From Kosakonia sp. SMBL-WEM22 (GTDB lineage Bacteria; Pseudomonadota; Gammaproteobacteria; Enterobacterales; Enterobacteriaceae), in the NCBI RefSeq assembly GCF_014490785.1, contig NZ_CP051488.1:2666001-2730000 (forward strand): a stretch of DNA of 64,000 nucleotides, written 5' to 3'. Under the pieces are notes generated by a model, which had not been told where the DNA came from, did no database searches, and saw only the letters and a list, made by a program, of their open reading frames with translations. Made by a program: the position numbers and the translations under genes. Shown piece after piece: positions 1 to 6,326 of the stretch. The number at the start of each line of letters is the position of its first letter. The stretch's first letter is position 1.

Positions 1-167
1 GAAACGGAGAGCACGGCGTAGATGATCCCGGTATCCCCCGCTTTCAGGCCCACTTCCTGATGGAGCCAGATGGAGAGCAGCGAGCCGGAAGCGGACCATG
101 TGACGAAAAAGAAGAACAGTAAGGCACTGAGCAGTGAGTAGCTGTGAGCGTGAGGGGCTTTCATCAT
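1..167 (-). CDS. Oligosaccharide:H+ symporter family permease, N-terminal part (runs off window)
   Basis: Reading leftward from an ATG at 167 the frame is open to the window edge, about 55 residues. The N-terminus is a short polar lead, then a strongly hydrophobic first membrane segment rich in Leu and Phe, then an Ile-Trp-Leu stretch followed by a Gly/Asp-rich loop and the start of a second hydrophobic segment. This matches the start of LacY/RafB/CscB-type sugar permeases of the major facilitator superfamily, inner-membrane proton symporters for di- and trisaccharides. It is divergent from the LacI-type gene at 392, with two palindromic operators between them. Substrate cannot be told from the fragment. 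Family placement is from recall of N-terminal sequences. Confidence 0.6.
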   Translation of the reverse strand, partial: MMKAPHAHSYSLLSALLFFFFVTWSASGSLLSIWLHQEVGLKAGDTGIIYAVLSV

Positions 168-197
168 GACAGTCTCATGTTGGAGTTGTGCAGCGAT

Positions 198-209
198 GAT
201 AACGTTAAC
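198..209. promoter_or_regulatory. LacI-family operator, site 1 (one mismatch)
   Basis: GATAACGTTAAC differs by one base from the perfect palindrome at 262-273. It lies about 30 bp upstream of the permease start. The two centres are 64 bp apart, close to six helical turns, a spacing that would suit looping by a tetrameric LacI-type repressor. Confidence 0.6.
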
Positions 210-261
210 ATCTACTATTACTCCTGCGGTTCTGCTGAGATTCATGATGTTAATCACAAGA

Positions 262-273
262 GTTAACGTTAAC
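262..273. promoter_or_regulatory. LacI-family operator, site 2 (perfect palindrome)
   Basis: GTTAACGTTAAC is a perfect 12-bp palindrome with the central CG typical of LacI/GalR operators. It sits between the divergent permease and regulator genes. A weak CRP-like site (CATGA-N6-TCACA, 243-258) lies just before it, which would fit catabolite control of a sugar transporter. Confidence 0.65.
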
Positions 274-391
274 ATAACAGGAGTGAGAGGGAGATCAAAC
301 TCCGCGCCTGTGACAAAACCCTAAATACGGTACGATAGCGCTCTCTCAGGCCGCAGTGATGAAGTCAGTAAGCCCGCATGGAGTAACAGAT

Positions 392-1399
392 ATGGCGTCT
401 CTGAAGGATGTAGCACAACTGGCGAACGTCTCGCTAATGACGGTCTCGCGCGCGCTGAACAGCCCACAACGGCTAAAGCCAGAGACGCTGGCACGGGTGC
501 AGGCGGCAATTGAGCAGACCAATTATGTCCCGGATCTCTCAGCGAAAAAGATCCGCGGCGCACACGCCTCGCCGAAAACCATCGGTGTGCTGGCGCTCGA
601 CACCGTGACAACGCCCTTCTCGGTGGAGATCACCTTATCGATTGAAGAGACCGCACGCGCACACGGCTGGAACAGCTTCGTGATGAATATGTTCACCGAT
701 GACAATCCGGATGCGATTGTTGATCTGCTCCTCTCCCACCGGCCAGACGGCATTATCTACACCACCATGGGGCTGCGCCAGGTGCCGCTGCCCGCCAAGC
801 TGCTCACCCTGCCCTGCGTGCTCGCCAACTGTGAAAGCCTGCACGATCCGGTCGCCAGCTATATTCCGGACGATGAACAGGGCCAGTACAACGCGGTAAA
901 AGCCCTGCTTGCGGCGGGTTATCGCCAGCCGCTCTGCCTGCATCTGCCCGAGCCGCTGCTCGCCACCGCGCGTCGGCGCAAGGGGCTTGAGCGCGCCTGC
1001 CGGGAAGCCGGGGTTAACCCGGACACCCTTACTCATCACTATATGGCGCTGGGTGACGAGCATTACCGCGACATTCCTGCGCGGGTGCGGGCACATATCC
1101 ACGCGCAAAAGCCGCAGTTCGATTCGGTGATATGCGGTAACGATCGTATCGCCTTTATGGTCTATCAAACGTTACTTGCGCAGGGGCTGCGCATTCCGCA
1201 GGATGTCGCAGTCGTCGGCTACGACAACATGGTCGGCATCGGTGAACTGTTCCTGCCCTCTCTTGCAACGGTGCAGCTACCGCATTATGAGATCGGGCGT
1301 CTGAGCGCCTTACACATCATTAACGCTACCGAACACACGCAGACCACGCGCGTTGCCAGCCCGTTCCTGCTGCGTGATTCGCTCGCAAAGTTAAGTTAG
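392..1399 (+). CDS. LacI/GalR-family transcriptional regulator
   Basis: About 335 residues, usual for the family. The N-terminus has the LacI helix-turn-helix and hinge (LKDVAQLANVSLMTVSRALN, then a run ending in YVPDLSAKKIRG), followed by a periplasmic-binding-protein-like effector domain with the usual late GYD motif. I chose the ATG at 392 over an in-frame ATG at 356 because GGAGT lies 7-8 bp upstream and family members begin at this Met-Ala-Ser-Leu-Lys-Asp. It probably represses the divergent sugar permease through GTTAACGTTAAC sites at 198-209 and 262-273. The inducer is unknown. Confidence 0.88.
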   Translation: MASLKDVAQLANVSLMTVSRALNSPQRLKPETLARVQAAIEQTNYVPDLSAKKIRGAHASPKTIGVLALDTVTTPFSVEITLSIEETARAHGWNSFVMNMFTDDNPDAIVDLLLSHRPDGIIYTTMGLRQVPLPAKLLTLPCVLANCESLHDPVASYIPDDEQGQYNAVKALLAAGYRQPLCLHLPEPLLATARRRKGLERACREAGVNPDTLTHHYMALGDEHYRDIPARVRAHIHAQKPQFDSVICGNDRIAFMVYQTLLAQGLRIPQDVAVVGYDNMVGIGELFLPSLATVQLPHYEIGRLSALHIINATEHTQTTRVASPFLLRDSLAKLS

Positions 1400-1407
1400 G
1401 CGCAGCC

Positions 1408-1887
1408 ATGTTCAGACAGCTTAACAACGTAACGCCCCATCTCCTTCACGCGGCTACGCCCTCAAGGCTTGCCGCTCATGAGGTGGTGATTGACGGTCAC
1501 GCAACCGGATTTACGGTACCTGCACAGGTGATTGAAGCCGCAATTGAGGTAGATGAATCCCGGCTGTTGCTTTTTCTCACCGATGATGTCCCCTTTGAAG
1601 AGGCGCTGGAGATAGTGTTAATCGATCGTCAGCAGGGGGTGAAAGAGATGCTGACACTCGGGGGGGCGTATACCACCGGCAGCTTTGCCGATTTAGCACT
1701 GTTTTCACAGGCGGTTGAATTTAGCTTTATTGGCGATACGACATGGCGGGTGGAGATCCCGGATCGCCCCTTTTTCAGGCTCCCCTTTGTAGGCGATCCG
1801 CGTGGTATCTGGCGACCGGTTGCGCGTAAACACTACATTCTTGTCTCAGCCGATCCACCACCAGCGCGTATGGATGGCAGTCGCTAA
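1408..1887 (+). CDS. Hypothetical protein, 159 aa
   Basis: The frame opens 8 bp after the LacI-type gene and could be co-transcribed with it. The product is acidic in its first half and mostly predicted beta, with alternating hydrophobic residues (EAAIEVDESRLLLFLTDD) and a C-terminal segment rich in Pro, Phe and Arg. There is no signal peptide, membrane segment or motif I recognise. The ribosome-binding site is poor, but codon use resembles neighbouring genes and the frame is much longer than expected by chance. Function unknown. Confidence 0.55.
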   Translation: MFRQLNNVTPHLLHAATPSRLAAHEVVIDGHATGFTVPAQVIEAAIEVDESRLLLFLTDDVPFEEALEIVLIDRQQGVKEMLTLGGAYTTGSFADLALFSQAVEFSFIGDTTWRVEIPDRPFFRLPFVGDPRGIWRPVARKHYILVSADPPPARMDGSR

Positions 1888-1944
1888 CCGGCAGTCTGGA
1901 TCTACTCTCGTTTAAAACATTGCAAACCTATACCAGGAGCAACA

Positions 1945-2466
1945 ATGCCTCTCTCATATGGAAAACCGGCAGCAAAAAACGCCATCTTGCCGCTGCTGAC
2001 AACCTTTAGCTTTAGCGCACCCGAAGCATATCTGGATTTTCTGCAACTTAAAAACGGCCTGGCGGTGAAGAGTCCCGACTACTGCAATCTGCCTTATCAC
2101 GGCGTTGAGCGAGGAGAAGTGGCATTTTCAGCGCTGTTTGGCATAGATACGCGCAATAAGTACTACGACCTGAAGTATAACAATGATGAGTTTCTGGAGG
2201 AGCTCGACTTTCTGTCGGGCGCGTTGTTGATTGGCGATGATCCGGGCGGTAACTTCTTCGTGTTGATAAATGGGGGCAATCGCGAAGGTGTTTACTACTG
2301 GGACAGAACGCATCTGCATTGTGAAGATGATATCCAGCAATTTGATATTGCTGAACAGCAAGAGTGCGGCAATCTCTACAAAGTGGCACCTGATTTCACC
2401 ATCTTTTATCAGATGATCCTCCAGCATGCCTGCACACAGGGCGAAATCTGCCTCGATGACCTCTGA
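1945..2466 (+). CDS. SMI1/KNR4 (SUKH) family protein
   Basis: 173 residues with the SUKH signature: an N-terminal helix with AYLDFLQLKNGL (the usual 'Y..FL...NG' segment), then IGDDPGGNFFVL and a VYYWDR strand in the middle. The start is supported by AGGAGCAACA just upstream of ATG 1945. SUKH proteins are often immunity proteins against contact-dependent or type VI nuclease toxins, but no toxin gene is adjacent here, so it may be an orphan antidote or have a housekeeping role. It converges on the YdhR-like gene, with a hairpin between them. Confidence 0.8.
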   Translation: MPLSYGKPAAKNAILPLLTTFSFSAPEAYLDFLQLKNGLAVKSPDYCNLPYHGVERGEVAFSALFGIDTRNKYYDLKYNNDEFLEELDFLSGALLIGDDPGGNFFVLINGGNREGVYYWDRTHLHCEDDIQQFDIAEQQECGNLYKVAPDFTIFYQMILQHACTQGEICLDDL

Positions 2467-2485
2467 ATGCCGGCAGAGGCTAAAA

Positions 2486-2517
2486 CAGCGCGCGGGCAGC
2501 AAGCCTGCCAGCGCGCG
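2486..2517 (-). terminator. Hairpin between convergent genes
   Basis: GCGCGC and GGGCAG on one side pair with CCTGCC and GCGCGC on the other around a CAAG loop. Read on the minus strand it is followed by TGTTTTA, so it probably ends the YdhR-like transcript. Confidence 0.55.
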
Positions 2518-2524
2518 ACAAACG

Positions 2525-2833
2525 TTACCCCACCTGACCGTGATTGAGCCGTGTCAGCGGCGCATTCACATCAAACAGTTTGACGGTGATATTGGTAGCA
2601 CCAAACTGTTTTAACCGCTCCATATGCTTATTCATATAACGCTGTGCGTTCGCTTCGCAGTCAAAGAGATAAACCCCTCCCGCTTCCAGGGCCTGCGCAT
2701 TCTCGGTCCACACTTTCCACAGAAAACCCGGCTCCTGATTAATCGACTCTGCCAGCGCCACCAGTTGATCCGACATTTTGTCGCCAAATGGACCGTTAAA
2801 ATCGAAGTGAATCTGCAGCAGTTTATTGGTCAT
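2525..2833 (-). CDS. ydhR: YdhR-family putative monooxygenase
   Basis: 102 residues, the usual length. The N-terminal pattern LLQIHFDFNGPFGDKM, the central INQEPGFLWKVWTE and the Gly-Gly-Val-Tyr-Leu-Phe strand are those of YdhR, a small dimeric ferredoxin-like (ABM-type) fold protein proposed to be a monooxygenase. A good ribosome-binding sequence (GGAGGATAG) precedes ATG 2833. In this window it occupies the place where E. coli carries ymgC, just beyond the terminator of the BluR-controlled operon, so it is probably a separate unit. The substrate is unknown in the family. Confidence 0.85.
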   Translation of the reverse strand: MTNKLLQIHFDFNGPFGDKMSDQLVALAESINQEPGFLWKVWTENAQALEAGGVYLFDCEANAQRYMNKHMERLKQFGATNITVKLFDVNAPLTRLNHGQVG

Positions 2834-2893
2834 ACTATCCTCCGTGATGGCATGTTAATGTGCCTGTTGACCCTATTTCATCGAAGGCGAAAT

Positions 2894-2924
2894 AGCAAAA
2901 AAATCCACGCCTAAGCGTGGATTT
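2894..2924 (-). terminator. Rho-independent terminator of ycgZ-ymgA-ariR
   Basis: AAATCCACGC and GCGTGGATTT form a 10-bp stem with a 4-base loop. On the minus strand it is followed by seven T residues. It lies about 30 bp after the ariR stop codon. Confidence 0.85.
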
Positions 2925-2951
2925 GGTATCAGAGCAGGTGAAGCAGTACGG

Positions 2952-3227
2952 TTAAATATCGTCTGTTGTATGGTGTACAACGATTTCCAGGGTGTGGCGT
3001 ACAATATCGCTTTTGATCACATCCTCTGTGGTCTCGATCATCTTGATCAACTCCAGGATCAAGGCCTTGTGGGTAATACGTTCACCAGTTGCCAATACGC
3101 CACGAATTGCTGCGCCCAGTACTGCAGACTCCTCTGCAAGCGTATCACCACCGCTGCGAAAATACTCAGCGAGAGAGATATCAGGCAAATTTTCATATTC
3201 GTGTGCATCCAGCAAAACCTGGCTCAT
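2952..3227 (-). CDS. ariR: AriR/YmgB, biofilm and acid-resistance regulator
   Basis: 91 residues. LAEYFRSGGDTLAEESAVLG near the N-terminus, an ETTEDVIKSDIVRHTLEIV segment near the C-terminus and a terminal DD dipeptide match E. coli AriR (YmgB), a small dimeric helical protein that acts with the Rcs phosphorelay to raise colanic acid and lower curli. Third gene of the ycgZ-ymgA-ariR operon, 37 bp after ymgA and followed by a strong terminator. Expression should be repressed by BluR and released by BluF in blue light at low temperature. ymgC, fourth in E. coli, is missing. Confidence 0.9.
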   Translation of the reverse strand: MSQVLLDAHEYENLPDISLAEYFRSGGDTLAEESAVLGAAIRGVLATGERITHKALILELIKMIETTEDVIKSDIVRHTLEIVVHHTTDDI

Positions 3228-3264
3228 CGCTTACTCCATCTATTATTGATAGTAACCGTGTCTA

Positions 3265-3573
3265 TTAATGTTTTTTTGAGCTGCCTGACGTGTTATCGCC
3301 AAACAGTTGAAAAACGTTATCACTGCTCTGTTCATCCCACTCATCGCGCTCACTTCCTGTACCGCGCTTCAGGGAGGCGAAATTATTATTGCTAATTTCA
3401 GCAATAATCCGCCCCAGCATCTGCCGCCGCTGACTATCCTGCTCGCTGGCCTCCATCGACCGCAGCCTGTTGATCAGCGCACGGGTGCTAATGGGTGAGT
3501 TATCTTTTAGAAGTGACAACACGGCCACTCCGATAAGTTCATCTGTCAGTTGCTCTATTTCACTACTATTCAT
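3265..3573 (-). CDS. ymgA: YmgA-like small connector protein
   Basis: 102 residues, slightly longer than E. coli YmgA (about 90). It shares the family layout: a conserved N-terminal helical half (an EI..LTDELIGVAVLSLLKD region, then SMEASEQDSQRRQMLGRIIAEI) and a polar, low-complexity tail ending in SGSSKKH. YmgA acts in the same Rcs/biofilm output as AriR. GAGATG precedes the ATG. It is 159 bp downstream of ycgZ, and that gap holds no convincing extra gene. Identity rests on position and on the helical core; the C-terminal half is poorly conserved. Confidence 0.78.
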   Translation of the reverse strand: MNSSEIEQLTDELIGVAVLSLLKDNSPISTRALINRLRSMEASEQDSQRRQMLGRIIAEISNNNFASLKRGTGSERDEWDEQSSDNVFQLFGDNTSGSSKKH

Positions 3574-3732
3574 AACTGCATCTCGGGTTGCCGCTACTTG
3601 CCGAACTGCAATTGCGGCATGAAGCCAATTCTCCCTTGGGGACGATTAACTTTTCTGCACGCGCATGAAGCGCCTCATCACCCCGCGAGAATTGACTTAA
3701 AAGCCAAAAGTATTGCCGTTGGTCAAACTCAA

Positions 3733-3972
3733 TTAGCGATCGAAAAGCAGGCCAATCAACGTGTGATAGTGGCTCTCCTCTTCCGGACCAGAAGCCTGCT
3801 CCAGCCGGCTCAGCAATTTAGTACAAATTGCCTTGCGGTTCAGGTTACGTCCTTCGCTCAGGATCTCAACGGCGATCTGTCCCAGCGTCTGCTGCTGAGT
3901 CGGAAGGGATGCCTTGTTGAAATAGCGGGTAATGGCATTAGCTGTGTTCGGAAAATAACCGTTCTGCTGCAT
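3733..3972 (-). CDS. ycgZ: YcgZ, small regulatory protein
   Basis: 79 residues that follow E. coli YcgZ almost throughout: an N-terminal AITRYFNKA, then TQQQTLGQIAVEIL, then an ICTKLLSRLEQA helix and the ending LIGLLF. First gene of the ycgZ-ymgA-ariR operon, transcribed away from bluF out of a shared region carrying BluR-type palindromes. In E. coli this operon links blue light and cold to biofilm matrix control through Rcs. Confidence 0.92.
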   Translation of the reverse strand: MQQNGYFPNTANAITRYFNKASLPTQQQTLGQIAVEILSEGRNLNRKAICTKLLSRLEQASGPEEESHYHTLIGLLFDR

Positions 3973-4037
3973 ATGTCACTCCTCAAATAATCCATTAACT
4001 TGTTAAAGTAAGGTTAAAGTTATACAAAAAAGGCCCG

Positions 4038-4060
4038 CTTGTACATAGAAATTGTACAAG
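4038..4060. promoter_or_regulatory. BluR-type operator between ycgZ and bluF
   Basis: CTTGTAC and GTACAAG form a perfect 7-bp inverted repeat with 9 bp between, typical of MerR-family dyads. It lies 66 bp upstream of ycgZ. A second TTGTACAA core occurs at 4147-4154. The same GTACAA motif recurs in front of bluR at 5508-5530, which links all these sites to BluR. Confidence 0.75.
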
Positions 4061-4270
4061 TTTGTTAGTCACCTAATGAATATTTAATAATATTCATATT
4101 TATCAAGTGATTATAAACAGCATAATTTTTACGTGGTTGACTAAGGTTGTACAAGCTTGAAGTCGCTTTGAAAGACAGCGAAAAACAGCATAATTCTCTG
4201 CTAAATCAAGGAAGACGAGGCACTTTGCATCTGGTAGTGTGAGCGCTCATTCATCCCTTTCGGAACGTTT

Positions 4271-5491
4271 ATGCTCACCACCCTCATTTACCGCAGCCAT
4301 TTCCGCGACAATGTATCGTTTTCGATGCTTGAAGGTATGGTGGAAGCGGCCAATCAAAAAAACAGCAAGGCCAATGTAACAGGCATCCTGCTATTTAATG
4401 GCACTCACTTCTTCCAGCTGCTTGAAGGGCCGGAAGAGACGCTGGATCCGATTTACGATGCGATATGTAATGATGAGCGTCACTTTAACGTTGTGGAGCT
4501 GCTGCGAGACTACGCGCCGTCGCGACGCTTTGGTAAAGCCGGGATGGAACTGTTTGATCTGCGCGCTTATGACCGTGAAGAGGTGCTGCAAACCGTGCTG
4601 GATAAAGGCACCTCGAAATATCAGCTTATTTATGACGACCGCGCATTGCAGTTCTTTCAAACCTTTGTCGAAGAGGGAGAGAAAGAGAACTACTTTGAGA
4701 TCCCGGCCGATGATGCGTGGGAATTTATTCCTGACGACAGCGCCATCACTTTGCCAGCATCCGTTGCTGCCAACAGCGCCGACTGCCGCTTTGCCTTCCA
4801 GCCGCTGATCGATCCTTTCGCCCGAAAAGTGGTGGCGGTCGAAGCGCTGCTACGTACCCCAACGGGCGATGCGCCACAGGCCTATTTTGCAGGTCTGAGC
4901 GGCGATGCTCTTTATAAGGCCGATCTTGAGAGTAAAAAAGTGGCGTTCGCGATGGCCACCGCACTTGATATCGGTGCGCAGACCCTTTCGGTCAACCTTC
5001 TGCCGATGACGCTGGTTGAAGTGCCCGGTGCGGTCGAGTTTATCCTGCGTGAGATTGCGGCGAATGGACTGGTGCCGGAGCAGATCATTGTAGAATTTAC
5101 CGAGAGTGAAATCATTTCGCGCCTTGAAGAGTTCACTGAAGCGGTGAAATTACTGAAAGGAGCCGGTATTCGCGTAGCGATCGACCACTTTGGTGCCGGC
5201 TTCGCTGGCCTGCTGCTGCTGGCGCAGTTCCAGCCGGATCGCATCAAAATCAACCGCGATCTGATTAAAGATGTGCATAAGAGTGGCTCACGTCAGGCGA
5301 TTGTGCAGGCGATCATCAAATGTTGTACATCTCTTGAAATTCAGATCTCCGCCGTGGGCGTAGAGAAGGCGGAAGAGTGGATGTGGCTCGAATCGGCAGG
5401 TATCTCCCAGTTCCAGGGCTACCTCTTCGCACGACCGGACATGAACGGTGTTCCAGCTGTCTGCTGGCCAGAAAAACAGGACGATGCTTAA
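4271..5491 (+). CDS. bluF: BluF, blue-light-responsive BLUF-EAL antirepressor
   Basis: 406 residues (E. coli 403). Residues 1-95 form the BLUF domain, with the flavin-site Tyr in LTTLIYRS and Asn/Gln in LLFNGTHFFQLLEGP. Residues 170-400 form an EAL-like domain. Its first motif is intact (VEALLR) and so is EFTES, but the metal-binding DDFG is DHFG, KID is KIN and the EGVE motif reads VGVE, so cyclic-di-GMP hydrolysis is unlikely. In E. coli the lit, cold-accumulated protein binds BluR directly and removes it from DNA. It lies divergent to ycgZ and upstream of bluR, as in E. coli. Confidence 0.95.
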   Translation: MLTTLIYRSHFRDNVSFSMLEGMVEAANQKNSKANVTGILLFNGTHFFQLLEGPEETLDPIYDAICNDERHFNVVELLRDYAPSRRFGKAGMELFDLRAYDREEVLQTVLDKGTSKYQLIYDDRALQFFQTFVEEGEKENYFEIPADDAWEFIPDDSAITLPASVAANSADCRFAFQPLIDPFARKVVAVEALLRTPTGDAPQAYFAGLSGDALYKADLESKKVAFAMATALDIGAQTLSVNLLPMTLVEVPGAVEFILREIAANGLVPEQIIVEFTESEIISRLEEFTEAVKLLKGAGIRVAIDHFGAGFAGLLLLAQFQPDRIKINRDLIKDVHKSGSRQAIVQAIIKCCTSLEIQISAVGVEKAEEWMWLESAGISQFQGYLFARPDMNGVPAVCWPEKQDDA

Positions 5492-5507
5492 TCGCTCCTT
5501 AAGTAAA

Positions 5508-5530
5508 GCTGTACAAAGTGCTTGTACAGC
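5508..5530. promoter_or_regulatory. BluR-type palindrome upstream of bluR
   Basis: GCTGTACAA and TTGTACAGC form a perfect 9-bp inverted repeat with a 5-bp spacer in the 91-bp gap between bluF and bluR. It shares the GTACAA core with the ycgZ operator, so autoregulation of bluR is likely. It lacks a T-run on either side, which argues against a terminator. Confidence 0.65.
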
Positions 5531-5582
5531 CTGCAAGGCTTAACTAGGCTTTGCGGGTGTATATCGGGGTTACGAGGAAGTC

Positions 5583-6317
5583 ATGGCGTTTTACAGTATT
5601 GGCGAAGTTGCTGAACGATGCGGAATTAACCCCGTCACACTTCGCGCATGGCAACGTCGTTACGGTTTGCTAAAGCCCCAGCGCAGCGAGGGCGGACATC
5701 GTCAGTTTGATGAGTCGGATATCCTGCGTATCGAGGCCATTAAACGCTTTATCGAAAGCGGTGTTTCGGTCAGCAAAGTAAAAGCGCTGCTGGATGAGGC
5801 ACCCGCCGCCGATGAGCAGGGCTGGGCGAAAGTGCAGGAAGATCTGCTGGCCACGCTGCGCCAGATCAACCCGGCAAGGCTGCGCGCCCTGGTGCTTGAG
5901 CTGGGAAGTAAATTCAGCGTCGATCAAATTATCGATGACGTCATAATGCCCGTACGCCTGCTGCTGGCGCGCGATCAAAACACCGCGCGGGTGATCTTAA
6001 GCCTGCTTGACGGCGTGCTGATTGACTTTGCCGTCACCCATCTGGCGCTTAATCGCCAACAGGGGAGCAAAGAGGGGCTATTTATCGCCTGGAACAATGA
6101 CGATCGCACCCGCCTGTGGCTGGAAGCCTGGCGGTTGTCACAGCAGGGCTGGTGCCTGGATGTACTGGCCGATCCGCTCGACTCCCCGCACCCGGAGTTC
6201 TTTCCTGGAAAGCAGCTGGTAGTCTGGACGGGGAAAGCCCTGACCCAGCGTCAGTCGCAGCAGTTCATCCACTGGCAGGAGCAGGGCTTCGCCCTCACCT
6301 TTCATGGCCCCCAATAA
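5583..6317 (+). CDS. bluR: BluR, MerR-family repressor of the ycgZ operon
   Basis: 244 residues (E. coli 243). The N-terminal MerR winged helix is clear (YSIGEVAERCGINPVTLRAW, then RYGLLKPQRSEGGHRQF), followed by a coiled coil and a C-terminal domain of the size that BluF engages in E. coli, similar to cobalamin-binding-like modules. GAGGAAG stands just upstream of the ATG. It represses ycgZ-ymgA-ariR and probably itself through the GTACAA palindromes at 4038-4060 and 5508-5530. The stop codon is 9 bp from the convergent GH15 gene. Confidence 0.94.
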   Translation: MAFYSIGEVAERCGINPVTLRAWQRRYGLLKPQRSEGGHRQFDESDILRIEAIKRFIESGVSVSKVKALLDEAPAADEQGWAKVQEDLLATLRQINPARLRALVLELGSKFSVDQIIDDVIMPVRLLLARDQNTARVILSLLDGVLIDFAVTHLALNRQQGSKEGLFIAWNNDDRTRLWLEAWRLSQQGWCLDVLADPLDSPHPEFFPGKQLVVWTGKALTQRQSQQFIHWQEQGFALTFHGPQ

Positions 6318-6326
6318 ACCGCAGCC

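Noticed and set aside
5508..5530. Terminator of bluF
   Set aside because: The palindrome lacks a T-run on either side and shares its core with the ycgZ operator, so an operator is the better reading.
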